Assembly (NCBI GenBank): GCA_040754375.1
Contig: JBFMCT010000029.1
Coordinates: forward strand, 1-44,669
Direction: 5' to 3'
Length of the DNA stretch: 44,669 nucleotides
Source of the DNA: Actinomycetota bacterium
GTDB taxonomy: Bacteria; Actinomycetota; Acidimicrobiia; Acidimicrobiales; AC-14
The notes beneath the pieces are model-generated. The model made no database searches. It worked only from the letters and a program-made list of their open reading frames with translations, and had not been told where the DNA came from. Numbering within the stretch: position 1 is the stretch's first letter; every line of letters begins with the position of its first letter. Below, in pieces: positions 5,879-15,100 of this stretch. Both the position numbers and the translations under genes were made by a program.

Positions 5879-8163
5879 CGTCCCGCCGGTTCCGCGTCAC
5901 CGGCACCGTCCAAGGCGTCGGGTTCCGCCCCTTCGTCTACCGCCTGGCCATCGAGCTCGGCCTTGTCGGCGAGGTCTCCAACGACAGCCTGGGCGTACTG
6001 ATCGAGGCCTCCGGGCCGCCCGAGGCCCTCGACGCGCTGGCCCGGCGGATCGTGGCCGAGGCTCCCCCGCTGGCCCTCGTCGAGTCACTGGAAGCCACTG
6101 ACGTCGCCGGTGTGGGCACCGGGCCCGGGTTCCGCATCGTCGACAGCCGGTCCGGGGGGGCACCCGCGGTGGCCGTGCCCGCCGACGTGGCGACGTGCGA
6201 CGACTGCCTGGCCGAGATGGCCGACCCGGCCGACCGCCGCTACCGCTACCCGTTCGTCAACTGCACGAACTGCGGGCCCCGCTACACGATCATCGAGTCC
6301 ATCCCCTACGACCGGGCGGCGACCACCATGGCGCCCTTCGCCATGTGCGCCGACTGCCGCCGGGAGTACGAGGACCCGGCCGACCGGCGGTTCCACGCCG
6401 AACCGGTGGCCTGCCCGGCGTGCGGGCCCCACCTCTCCTACGGCGACCTCCACGGCGACCAGGCCCTGGCCGGGGCGGCCGCCGACCTGGTCGCGGGCCG
6501 GGTGCTGGCCGTGAAGGGACTGGGCGGCTACCACCTGGCGTGCGACGCCACCAGCGAGCGGGCCGTGGCCGACCTGCGCACGCGCAAGGCCCGCGACGAC
6601 AAGCCCTTCGCCGTCATGGTCCCCGACCTGGAGGCCGCCCGCGCCCTGTGCCAGCTATCGCCGGCAGCCGCGCAAACCTTGGCTTCGGTGAGGCGCCCGA
6701 TCGTGCTCGCCCCCCGGCGCCCGGGTGCGGCCGTGGCCGCCGGGGTGGCACCCGGCCTACCCGAGCTGGGCCTGATGCTGCCCTACACGCCCCTGCACCA
6801 CCTGCTGCTGGCCCAGGTGGGGCGGCCCCTGGTCATGACCAGCGGCAACCTGTCCGACGAGCCCATCGCCCACGAGGATCCCGACGCTCGCGAGCGCCTC
6901 GGTCCGCTGGTCGACGGGGCCCTCACCCACGACCGGGCCATCCACATCCGCTGCGACGACTCGGTCGTACGAGACGTGCCCATGGGTCCCGAGGGCCCCG
7001 CTGGTGAGCCCGAGGGCTTCGTGCAGATGGTCCGGCGCTCGAGGGGCTACGCCCCCGAGCCCGTACGCCTGCGCCAGGCCACGTCCCGCCACGTCCTGGC
7101 CGTGGGGGCGGAGCTGAAGAACACGGTAGCCGTGGCCAAGGGCGACAACGTGGTGGCCAGCCATCACATCGGCGACCTCGAGCACCTGGCCGCCTACCGG
7201 TCGTTCCTCCAGGCCGTCGGCCACCTGTGCCACCTGACGGGCGTGACCCCCGAGGTCGTGGCCCACGACCTGCACCCCGAATACCTCTCGACCAAGTTCG
7301 CCACCGACCTCGACGACGTGGCCCTGCTGGGGGTGCAGCACCACCACGCCCACATCGCCGCCTGCCTGGCCGAGCACGGCCGTGCCCCGGGGGAGCCCGT
7401 GCTCGGGGTGGCCTTCGACGGGCTGGGCATGGGCACCGACGGCACCATCTGGGGCGGCGAGCTCCTGGTGGCCGACCTGCGGGGTTTCCAGCGGGTGGGC
7501 CACCTCGAGCCGGTGCCCCTGGTGAGCGGCAACCTGGCGGTGCGCGAGCCGTGGCGCATGGCCACCGTGTGGGCCGACCACGCCCTGGGTCGCGACGAGG
7601 CCGAGCGGTTCGGCCGGGCCGTCGACGACCGCTGGCGGGCCGTCCTGGCCCTGGCCGAGAAACCCGACGCCTTGCTCACGACCAGCGCGGGCCGGCTGTT
7701 CGACGCGGTGGCCGCCCTGCTGGGCCTCCACCCCCGGGTGACCTACGAGGCCCAGGCGGCCATCGCCCTCGAAGCGCTGGCCACGACGGTGCCCGTGGCC
7801 GAGGCACCGGCGGGTTGGCCGGTCGAGGTGCACGACGGCGACCTGGTGCGCATCGACCCCTCCCCCCTGCTGGCCCGGGTCGTGGCCGAGCGCGACCGGG
7901 GGACGGCGCTCCCGCTCATCGCCGCCGGCTTCCACCGGGCCCTGGGGGAAGCGGTGGTGGCCGCCTGTACCCGGCTGAGCAGGGCCCACGGGCTGGGCAC
8001 CGTCGCCCTGTCGGGCGGCGTGTTCCAGAACGCCCGCCTGACCGCCGTCGTGGCCGGCGGGCTCACCGAAGCCGGGCTCACCCCCCTCGTCCATCGCCGC
8101 CTGCCCCCCAACGACGGCGGCGTCAGCGTGGGCCAGGCCGCCATCGCCGCCGCCTCGACCTGA
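5875..8163 (+). CDS. hypF: Carbamoyltransferase HypF, probable CTG start
   Basis: HypF turns carbamoyl phosphate and ATP into carbamoyl-AMP and passes the carbamoyl group to HypE. Domains in order: acylphosphatase (FRVTGTVQGVGFRPF, residues about 6-90); two CxxC zinc fingers from Cys108 (CDDCLAEM, NCTNCGP, CADCRREY, CPACGP); a YrdC-like domain; and a Kae1-like domain with HHHAHIAACLAEHG (about residue 489) and LSGGVFQNARL (about 712). Total length 762 residues is typical. In frame there is no ATG, GTG or TTG near the expected N-terminus. CTG 5875, overlapping the hypE stop as CTGA, gives MTSRRFRVTGTVQG, which fits the family start exactly. ACG 5878 or CTG 5872 are the alternatives. Confidence 0.94.
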   Translation: MTSRRFRVTGTVQGVGFRPFVYRLAIELGLVGEVSNDSLGVLIEASGPPEALDALARRIVAEAPPLALVESLEATDVAGVGTGPGFRIVDSRSGGAPAVAVPADVATCDDCLAEMADPADRRYRYPFVNCTNCGPRYTIIESIPYDRAATTMAPFAMCADCRREYEDPADRRFHAEPVACPACGPHLSYGDLHGDQALAGAAADLVAGRVLAVKGLGGYHLACDATSERAVADLRTRKARDDKPFAVMVPDLEAARALCQLSPAAAQTLASVRRPIVLAPRRPGAAVAAGVAPGLPELGLMLPYTPLHHLLLAQVGRPLVMTSGNLSDEPIAHEDPDARERLGPLVDGALTHDRAIHIRCDDSVVRDVPMGPEGPAGEPEGFVQMVRRSRGYAPEPVRLRQATSRHVLAVGAELKNTVAVAKGDNVVASHHIGDLEHLAAYRSFLQAVGHLCHLTGVTPEVVAHDLHPEYLSTKFATDLDDVALLGVQHHHAHIAACLAEHGRAPGEPVLGVAFDGLGMGTDGTIWGGELLVADLRGFQRVGHLEPVPLVSGNLAVREPWRMATVWADHALGRDEAERFGRAVDDRWRAVLALAEKPDALLTTSAGRLFDAVAALLGLHPRVTYEAQAAIALEALATTVPVAEAPAGWPVEVHDGDLVRIDPSPLLARVVAERDRGTALPLIAAGFHRALGEAVVAACTRLSRAHGLGTVALSGGVFQNARLTAVVAGGLTEAGLTPLVHRRLPPNDGGVSVGQAAIAAAST

Positions 8164-8183
8164 AGCCCCCTGGCCTGGTCAGG

Positions 8184-8747
8184 TCAGGGCCGGCCGTGGA
8201 CCTCGGTGACCGCTCCGTCGGCGCCGGTCACCCGCAGGACGGGGCCGGCGGGGGTGGCGGCCGAGGCGAACGTCAAGCCCAGCACCTCGCAGCGCAGTGG
8301 CCCGGTGACCAGGGAGGCGCCCTCGAGGACGAACATCTCGGCAACGCACGTGGCCGGGTCGACGACCAGGACCTCATCCACGCCCATCTCGGCGTAGAAG
8401 CCGAACTTGTCGTAGGTCTCGTCGCCAGGTGAGCGGACCTCGACCACCAGCTCGGCCCGGCCCTCGATCCCCCGCTCGGTGGCGTGCTCGCGCCGGTAGG
8501 CGGCCAAGTCGGGGATGCGGTGGTCGGGGCGGCCCACCCCGGGCCGGTAGAGCTCGGTCCCGTGGGAGAAAGTCAGGCCCCGGCCCTCGGCCGCCGGGCC
8601 CAGCACTGCCGCCAGCCTGGTCGTGAACCGCTGGTGGGGCCCGCTCGGTGCCGGCACCATATGGAGCACCCCGTCCCACATCTCGTCCCAGCGGTCGGCG
8701 CCTGTGCGCCGCCGCTCTTCTAGGAGGTCAGGTGGGACCATGACCAT
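8184..8747 (-). CDS. Uma2-family (DUF820) putative endonuclease
   Basis: This leftward gene gives 187 residues from ATG 8747, about nine bases after AGGTG; GTG 8759 or ATG 8741 are alternatives. Family traits are DEMWDGVLHMVPAPSGPHQ near the N-terminus, then IPDLAAYR, AELVVEVRSPGDETYDK and GVDEVLVVDP, the PD-(D/E)xK-like core. Uma2 proteins are abundant in some cyanobacteria and actinobacteria and their function is unproven; most are called restriction-endonuclease-like. It converges on hypF with 20 bases between stops and is not obviously linked to the hydrogenase genes. Confidence 0.8.
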   Translation of the reverse strand: MVMVPPDLLEERRRTGADRWDEMWDGVLHMVPAPSGPHQRFTTRLAAVLGPAAEGRGLTFSHGTELYRPGVGRPDHRIPDLAAYRREHATERGIEGRAELVVEVRSPGDETYDKFGFYAEMGVDEVLVVDPATCVAEMFVLEGASLVTGPLRCEVLGLTFASAATPAGPVLRVTGADGAVTEVHGRP

Positions 8748-8837
8748 CACTGCTCTCACCTACATGAGAATACACGAAAGCAGACGCACCGGGCGGGCCA
8801 ATGGCACCGCCCGGTGCGCCGGAACCGCAGGCCGGGG

Positions 8838-9362
8838 CTAGCCCCAGCCCCCGCCGCCGGCCGACTCGGTGCCGACGAGGCGTACCACCAGCTTGACCTC
8901 GGGCTTGATCTGCAGGTTGATCACCGGGACCTTGAACGGCTGGACCCCGAAGTCGCGGATGTCGAAGGTGTGCTCGGCCTCGACCTGCAGGCGGCCGCCG
9001 TTGAGCGACGCCTGGACCTCCTCGACGAAGTCCTGGCTCACTCCGTGGAAGGTGAAGGCCCCGGCTACCTTGAAGCTGTCGGGGCCGCCCTCCACGCTGC
9101 GCAGCTCGTAGCGCACGTTGGGGTACTTCTTGGCGTCGATCTGCTTGCGCAGCGCCATGTCCTCGAGCTTCTTGCCCGTGCCGAGTTGGTCGACGTCGGC
9201 CTCGATCCAGGCGGATGCGCCAGGGCCCGGAGCCAGCTTGCCGTCGACCACGTCGACATTGGCCTCACCGCGGAGATTTCTGATCTCCCCGTGGATCGGA
9301 TGCACGCTCGAATCGGCATTCAGCTCCACGACGCTTTCGGACGTCCACGTGAACTTGGCCAC
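8838..9362 (-). CDS. YceI-like family protein
   Basis: The 174-residue product starts at GTG 9362, with AGGGGGTGA upstream. The YceI lipocalin-like fold binds isoprenoid or other lipids. Family features are the opening FTWTSESVVELNADSSVHPIHGEI, the middle LRKQIDAKKYPNVRYELRSVEG and AGAFTFHGVSQDFVEEV, each written here as conserved blocks rather than a single stretch. No signal peptide is visible, so a cytoplasmic location is likely. The C-terminus LVVRLVGTESAGGGGWG is Gly-rich. It stands alone between an endonuclease-like gene and a cluster of small unknown genes. Confidence 0.75.
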   Translation of the reverse strand: MAKFTWTSESVVELNADSSVHPIHGEIRNLRGEANVDVVDGKLAPGPGASAWIEADVDQLGTGKKLEDMALRKQIDAKKYPNVRYELRSVEGGPDSFKVAGAFTFHGVSQDFVEEVQASLNGGRLQVEAEHTFDIRDFGVQPFKVPVINLQIKPEVKLVVRLVGTESAGGGGWG

Positions 9363-9437
9363 TCGTCGATCACCCCCTATTAGGCGGCACTCTGCCGCGG
9401 GATGGTGATCTTATAAGGCGCGAAAGCGGGGCCGGCC

Positions 9438-10016
9438 TCAGCCCCCGCTGAGGGGGTACCAGGAGCGCTTGAACGACGAGCCCTGGTGGGGCCTCCCATA
9501 GTGGCGCTTGAGCTGCTGGTAGACGAGGGCATCGCCCTGCCAGATCGGGTGCGAGGGCAAGTCGGCGTCGGTGTCCGACGGGGCCGGCCCCAGCTTGCTC
9601 TCGATCTTGCGGACGGCGTCGTCGGGCGACGCCGCGTCGGGCACCTCGGCGTGGAGCAGGTCGTAGGACGGGGCCAGCGCGGCGAACAGCTCGGCGGCCG
9701 CCATCTGCTCGAGCTCCTGGCGGCTGGGGCCGTCCTCGCTGAGGCTCAGGACCCAGTCCTTGTCCTCGGCCATCGGTCCTCCCGAGCTCCGGGGAGCCCG
9801 CGCCCGCGCCTCTTTGGGGGCTTTGGGGGCCTTCTCCTTCTTGCGCCGCTTGCCGCTCTCGGGCTGGACCGGGGCCGCCTGGGCCTGGGCCTGCTCAGGC
9901 GGGGGTGAACTGGGCGGGGGCATCGCCGGTGGGGACGTCGTCGGTGGGGACATCGTGGTCGTGCCACCGCCCCCTTGCGCCGCCATCTCGGCCCATGCTT
10001 GTTCTTCGTCGGCCAT
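9438..10016 (-). CDS. Unknown protein with Pro/Ala-rich linker
   Basis: This 192-residue product starts at ATG 10016, 6 bases after the stop of the membrane protein gene at 10023. Residues about 20-80 are low-complexity: MSPPTTSPPAMPPPSSPPP and then a Lys/Arg/Ala stretch (KRRKKEKAPKAPKEARARAP). A compact C-terminal part follows (ELEQMAAAELFAALAPSYDL, PDDAVRKIESKLG, HPIWQGDALVYQQLKRHYG). I do not recognise a family. The close spacing suggests it is expressed with the two membrane proteins at 10023 and 10479. Confidence 0.65.
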   Translation of the reverse strand: MADEEQAWAEMAAQGGGGTTTMSPPTTSPPAMPPPSSPPPEQAQAQAAPVQPESGKRRKKEKAPKAPKEARARAPRSSGGPMAEDKDWVLSLSEDGPSRQELEQMAAAELFAALAPSYDLLHAEVPDAASPDDAVRKIESKLGPAPSDTDADLPSHPIWQGDALVYQQLKRHYGRPHQGSSFKRSWYPLSGG

Positions 10017-10022
10017 CGTGAC

Positions 10023-10403
10023 CTACCCGTGCTGCTCTGCCCAGGCCCGGCGGAACCCGCTCGAGCCCGGCTGCGTACCGGCTGCTTCCTCGTCGTCGTC
10101 GACATCCTGCAGTTGCAGGGTCATCTTGGCGATCCGAGGGTCGACGATCATGTCCTCGGGCTCGAGGCCCCAGGCCAGGAGCTGCTTGGCCGCCTGGTCG
10201 ATGGCCATGACGTCGTTGAGGATGATGCCCACGTACTTGGGGACGGGCTCGACCTGCTTGCAGATGGACTTCACGCCCACGATCACCGTGCCCAGGGTGA
10301 AGGTGACCCGGTTGAGGGTCCAGGCGACGGCGATCAGGTAGAGGGCGATGATCGCCACCGCTACCGCGATCCCGATGAAGAGGACGATCGACGCTACAGA
10401 CAA
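10023..10403 (-). CDS. Small membrane-anchored protein, unknown
   Basis: The 126-residue product starts at TTG 10403 with GGGGGA about nine bases before. A single N-terminal transmembrane segment (residues about 4-28, IVLFIGIAVAVAIIALYLIA) is followed by a soluble region with VKSICKQVEPVPKYVGIILN and an acidic DVDDDEEAA stretch. It lies between two other small leftward genes and is likely to be in an operon with them. The middle part loosely resembles actinobacterial DUF948-like membrane proteins, but I cannot assign it. Confidence 0.65.
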   Translation of the reverse strand: MSVASIVLFIGIAVAVAIIALYLIAVAWTLNRVTFTLGTVIVGVKSICKQVEPVPKYVGIILNDVMAIDQAAKQLLAWGLEPEDMIVDPRIAKMTLQLQDVDDDEEAAGTQPGSSGFRRAWAEQHG

Positions 10404-10478
10404 CCTGAGTTCCCCCTTGTTCCCATGACCTGAGTTCTCATGACTTGCTTGTGATGCCGGACGACGGCGCCGGGCCGG

Positions 10479-10742
10479 TCAGTCCTCCTCGACGGGCAGG
10501 AGGCGGGCCAAGGCGAGGCCGTAGCGCGTGACGTTGAGCCGGGCCGTGCCCGACAGCTCGCACGTGCGGATCAGGTTGGGCACGCAGTCGAGCGTGCCCG
10601 TCAGGAGCACGCCGTGCTCCAAGATGTCCTGAACGTAGGCGTCGATCTCCTTGATGGGCCGCCAGACCTTGTTGAGGAAGTACACAACGGCCGGGGCCAC
10701 GACCCCGATGAGCAGGATGTTTCCGATCCACCACCAGACCAC
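10479..10742 (-). CDS. Small membrane protein, unknown (first gene of a three-gene set)
   Basis: GTG 10742 is chosen because AGGAG lies eight bases upstream; the frame is open to 10805 but that extension has no ribosome site. The 87-residue product begins MVWWWIGNILLIGVVAPAVV, one transmembrane segment, then a soluble part IKEIDAYVQDILEHGVLLTG with a Cys pair further on (LDCVPN, RTCELSG). It may be an integral-membrane partner of the proteins at 10023 and 9438. No family recognised. Confidence 0.6.
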   Translation of the reverse strand: MVWWWIGNILLIGVVAPAVVYFLNKVWRPIKEIDAYVQDILEHGVLLTGTLDCVPNLIRTCELSGTARLNVTRYGLALARLLPVEED

Positions 10743-10785
10743 GCGTCGGCTCCTAGAGAGAGAACGGTCGGTTCCAAAACTGACG

Positions 10786-10822
10786 TGGCGATAGTAGGCC
10801 ACCAAACGGGCATGGCGATAGT
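10786..10822 (+). repeat. Two direct copies of TGGCGATAGT before the small membrane gene
   Basis: TGGCGATAGT occurs at 10786-10795 and 10813-10822, 27 bases apart, in a locally AT-richer stretch (10743-10919) that should hold the promoter of the leftward gene at 10742. On the minus strand each copy reads ACTATCGCCA, so ACTATC could form part of a -10 box or an operator half-site. The function is guesswork. Confidence 0.3.
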
Positions 10823-10919
10823 GTCACAGACATCTAGTTGTTGCTTAATATGCGACGTCGCTTTATGCCTATGACTTCTATCTGTTCAGCACACTTAGAT
10901 GTGCCGGAGCAGAAAAGGG

Positions 10920-11474
10920 TCAGCGCGACAGGATGATCTTGTCGCAGACCGAGCAGTAGAAGTCGGTCGTGGTGAGCGCCTCGCGCCACTCCGCGGGCAG
11001 CCACTGGATGCTCTTGCAGCTCCGGCAGAAGATCTTGCCGGTGTGCACGGCCTCGCCCGCCCCCGCCATTATCGAAGGGCCGTTGCGCACCTTGGGCTTG
11101 GGGCGGGACCGGGCCTGGCCGTTGACCATGGCCCGCTCGCGGGCCTCGCGCTCCTGCTTGGCCTTGGCCTCGGCCCGCGCCCGCTCGCGCACCACGTCCT
11201 GCCAGGCCGGTTGCGCCCGGGCCCGGGCCATGCGCTCGGCCGCCGCCCGCTCGTCGGCCACGATGTTGTAGGTGACCTCGTCCTTGCGGCCCCGCTTGGC
11301 CAGGTCGTAGGCCTTGTTGAGCTGGGCCATCCGGCGCTGGGCCTCGTCCTTGACCGGGTCGGGAGCGTCGACGAACCGGTCGGGGTGGAAGATGTAGGCC
11401 AGCGTGCGGTACGCGGTGGTGATCTCGGCGCGGGTGGCCCGCTGGGGGACCCCAAGGACCTCCCAGGGCTTCAT
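10920..11474 (-). CDS. J-domain protein with C-terminal zinc ribbon
   Basis: The 184-residue protein opens with a J domain: WEVLGVPQRATRAEITTAYR, then HPD at residues 30-32, which stimulates the ATPase of a DnaK-type Hsp70. Residues about 75-125 form a charged Ala/Arg/Glu helix. The tail has Cys150, Cys153, Cys174 and Cys177 (CRSC, then CSVC), a likely zinc ribbon. The DnaJ Gly/Phe region and four-repeat zinc domain are missing, so this is a specialised co-chaperone, not DnaJ itself. The next leftward gene upstream encodes another small Cys-rich protein. Confidence 0.85.
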   Translation of the reverse strand: MKPWEVLGVPQRATRAEITTAYRTLAYIFHPDRFVDAPDPVKDEAQRRMAQLNKAYDLAKRGRKDEVTYNIVADERAAAERMARARAQPAWQDVVRERARAEAKAKQEREARERAMVNGQARSRPKPKVRNGPSIMAGAGEAVHTGKIFCRSCKSIQWLPAEWREALTTTDFYCSVCDKIILSR

Positions 11475-11636
11475 CGGGCGGCCCCCTCAGGACCGCTACC
11501 CACCTCGGACGACTGCTCGGTGACGCGCAACTCCCTGTCCTCCACTCAAACCCTGCACCGCCCCGGCAGGACCACTAGAACCTATCCGTCGCCGGCACCG
11601 CACCGAGATGCCCCCCGTCCCGCCCGCCGCGGCCCG

Positions 11637-11798
11637 TCAGCGAGGGGCCGGAGCCTCGATGGGGCACAGGCAACCTTCGATGTACATGTCGCAGCCGCTG
11701 CACGTGATCCGGCCGTGCTTTGCGTCGATGTAGACCCCACGGTTGCACATGGCGCACCGGCTCTGAGAGATGATGCCATCAGCTTGGGTCTTCTCCAT
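11637..11798 (-). CDS. 53-residue Cys-rich protein
   Basis: A short leftward frame from ATG 11798 to TGA 11637 encodes 53 residues with six cysteines: Cys15/Cys18 (CAMC), Cys33/Cys36 (CSGC) and Cys43/Cys45 (CLC). The first four suit a zinc-ribbon site and the CxC near the end could add a ligand. Basic and acidic residues are balanced and no signal or membrane segment is visible. It lies upstream of the J-domain gene in the same direction, 162 bases away, and divergent from the GlsB-like gene. No family is recognised. Conserved Cys spacing and normal codon use support it as a real gene. Confidence 0.6.
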   Translation of the reverse strand: MEKTQADGIISQSRCAMCNRGVYIDAKHGRITCSGCDMYIEGCLCPIEAPAPR

Positions 11799-11881
11799 GG
11801 CGCCAGTATCTCACCGTCGCGGCGAGCCGTCCCAGCGAAGCCCCGGGTGTGGGCCCGGGGGGACCTGGGAACACCCCAGCT

Positions 11882-12142
11882 ATGAACGAGTCACTGGTCC
11901 TCTACCTGCTGGGTCTGGCGCTGTTCGGCCTCATCGTGGGGGCCATCGCCCGCCTCCTGGTCCCCGGCCCGAGCCCCATGGGCCTGCTGGGGACGATGGC
12001 CGCGGGCGTGGCCGGTGCCTTCCTCGGAGGGTTCGTGGGCAAGCTCCTGTGGGGCGAGGGCTACACGCCGGGCTGGATCATGTCGGTCCTGGGCGCCATG
12101 GTCGTCGTCTGGGCCCTCACCCGCCGCCGGGTCTACGGCTGA
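11882..12142 (+). CDS. GlsB/YeaQ/YmgE-type small membrane protein
   Basis: The 86-residue product starts at ATG 11882. It has three hydrophobic segments: about residues 5-26, 33-56 (GLLGTMAAGVAGAFLGGFVG) and 64-80. The Gly-rich GAIARLLVPGPSPMG and the glycine-spaced second helix are characteristic of the transglycosylase-associated protein family, often stress-induced, with no established biochemical function. It precedes lhr by 40 bases in the same direction but is probably independent. Confidence 0.8.
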   Translation: MNESLVLYLLGLALFGLIVGAIARLLVPGPSPMGLLGTMAAGVAGAFLGGFVGKLLWGEGYTPGWIMSVLGAMVVVWALTRRRVYG

Positions 12143-12182
12143 TCCCTGCCCGCCCTGGCCGGGGGGGCCGTAGCCTGGCTCC

Positions 12183-15100
12183 GTGGCTTCGCTCGACCGG
12201 TTCTCGCCCGTGGCCCGGGCGTGGTTCGAGGCGACGTTCGAGGCCCCCACCCCGGCCCAGGAGCAGGGCTGGGACGCCATCAGCCGGGGTGAGCACACCC
12301 TGGTGCTGGCGCCCACCGGCTCGGGCAAGACCCTGGCCGCCTTCCTGTGGGCCCTTGACCGGCTGGCCACGACGGCGGGCACCGCCGGGCGCTGCCGGGT
12401 GCTGTACATCTCCCCGCTCAAGGCCCTGACCTACGACGTTGAGCGCAACCTGCGGGCCCCGCTGGCGGGCATGGCCGTCGAAGCCGGCCGTAGGGGGCTG
12501 GCCGTGCCGGCCGTGAAGGTGGCCACCCGCACCGGTGACACACCGGCGGCCGACCGGCGCGACATCGCCCGCCACCCGCCCGACATCCTCATCACCACGC
12601 CCGAGTCGTTGTACCTCATGCTCACGTCCGCGGCCCGCGAGGTGCTGGCCGGGGTCGAGCACGTGATCGTCGACGAGATCCATTCGGTGGCCGGGACCAA
12701 GCGGGGTGCCCACCTGGCCCTGTCCCTGGAACGGCTGGAGCGCCTCGTCTCCCTGGCCGCCCACCCCGCCCCCCAGCGCATCGGCCTGTCGGCCACCCAG
12801 CGCCCCCTGGACGAGATCGCCCGCTTCCTGGGGGGCCGCGATGGCACCGGTACCCGGCGGCCGGTCACCGTGGTCGACGCCGGGGCCCGCAAGACCCTCG
12901 ACCTGCGGGTCATCGTGCCCGTCGAGGACATGGCCGAGCTGGGCCGGCCCGTGGGCACAGGCGAGCTGGGCCGGCCCGTGGGCACCGGCGGAACGGGCGG
13001 AACCGGCGGTGGCGGCCACGAGGCCCTGCTGTCGGGGCCGGCGGCCGGCGACCCCGAAGTGCGCCACTCCTTCTGGCCGGCCGTTCACCCCGTGCTGTTG
13101 GAGCTGATCCGGTCCCACCGCTCGACGCTGGTCTTCGTCAACTCCCGGCGGCTGGCCGAACGGCTGGCCAACCGGCTCAACGAGCTGGCCGGAGAAGACC
13201 TCGTGCGGGCGCACCACGGGTCGGTGGCACGCGAGCAACGGCTGGAGATCGAGGACGCCCTCAAGGCGGGCAAGCTGCCGGCCCTGGTGGCCACCAGCTC
13301 CCTGGAGCTGGGCATCGACATGGGTGCCATCGACCTGGTCGTGCAGGTGGAGTCGCCCACCTCGGTGGCCAGCGGGCTCCAGCGGGTGGGCCGGGCCGGC
13401 CACCAGGTGGGCCAGGCGTCCCGGGGCCGCATCTTCCCCAAGTTCCGGGGCGACCTGGTCGAGGCGGCCGTGGTCGTCCAGCGCATGAAGGCCGGGCTCA
13501 TCGAGCAGACCCGGGTGCCCCGCAACCCCGTGGACGTGCTGGCCCAGCAGATCGTGGCCATGGTGGCCATGGACGACATGACCGTCGACGAGGTGGCCGC
13601 GGTGGTGGCCGGGGCCGAACCGTTCGCCGAGTGCACCCGCCCCGTGCTCGAGGGGGTCCTCGACATGCTGGCCGGCCGCTACCCGTCGGACGAGTTCGCC
13701 GAGCTGAGGCCCCGCCTCGTATGGGACCGGGTCGAAGGCACGCTGCGGGCCCGCCGGGGGGCGCGGATGCTGGCCGTGGTCTCGGGCGGCACGATCCCCG
13801 ACCGGGGCCTGTTCGGGGTGTTCACGGCGGCCGCCGCCGGGAGCGGGGGCTCGGCCCTGGGCCGCGTGGGCGAGGTCGACGAGGAGTTCGTCTACGAGAG
13901 CCGGCCCGGGGAGACGTTCGTCCTGGGGGCGACCACGTGGCGCATCGAGGACATCACCCGCGACCGGGTGGTGGTGACCCCGGCCCCGGGCGAACCCGGC
14001 AAGATGCCCTTCTGGCACGGGGACCGGGTGGGGCGGCCGGCCGAGCTGGGGCGGGCCATCGGGGCCTTCCTGGGCGAGGTGGGCACGTGGACCGACGAAC
14101 GGCTGGCCGAGGAGTGCTCGCTCGACCCCCTGGCCGTGCGCAACCTGCGCTCCTACCTGGCCGACGAGGTGGCCGTCACCGGCGCCCTGCCCACCGACCG
14201 CCAGATCGTGGTGGAGCGTTTCCGGGACGAGCTCGGCGACTGGCGGGTGTGCGTGCTGTCACCGCTGGGCGGGCGCGTCCACGCCCCGTGGGCGCTGGCC
14301 GTGGAAGCCAAGGTCCGCTCCCGGTTGGGCGTCGAGGTCCAGACGATGTGGAGCGACGACGGCCTGGTGGTCCGCCTCCCGGAGGCCGACGAGGCCCCGC
14401 CGGTGGAGTCGGTCCTGCTCGACCCCGAGGAGGTCGAGGAGCTCGTGGTGGCCGAGCTGGCGGGCTCGGCCCTGTTCGCCACCCGCTTCCGGGAGAACGC
14501 CGCCCGCGCCCTGCTGCTGCCCCGGCGCCGACCGGGCTCCCGCACGCCCCTGTGGCAGCAGCGCCAGCGGGCCGCCGACCTGCTGGCCGTGGCCTCGCGC
14601 CACGGGACGTTCCCCATCCTGCTCGAGACCTACCGCGAGTGCCTGCGGGACGTGTTCGACCTGCCCGCCCTGGTCGAGCTCATGGGGTCGGTCCGCCAGC
14701 GCACCACCCGGGTCGTCTCGGTCGACACCCTGCGTCCGTCCCCCTTCGCCCAGTCGCTGGCCTTCGCCTACGTGGCTTCGTTCCTCTACGAAGGCGACGC
14801 CCCCATCGCCGAGCGCCGGGCCCAGGCCCTCACCCTCGACCGGGGCCTGCTGGCCGAGCTGCTGGGCTCGGAGGACCTGCGGGAGCTGATCTCCCCCGAA
14901 GCCCTGGCCGGGCTGGAGGCCGACCTCCAGCACATCGACGAGGACCGGTGGGCGGCCGACGCCGACGCGGCCCACGACCTGCTGCGCCGCCTCGGCGACC
15001 TCACGCCGGGCGAGCTCCGGGCCCGGTCGGTGGCCGACTTCGCACCCGCCCTGGTGGCCGAGCGGCGGGCCGCCGAGGTCCGCATCGCGGGCGAGGCCCG

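Noticed and set aside
10889-10904. GCACA-CTTAGA-TGTGC stem downstream of the J-domain gene as a terminator
   Set aside because: Only five base pairs and no following T-run on either strand.
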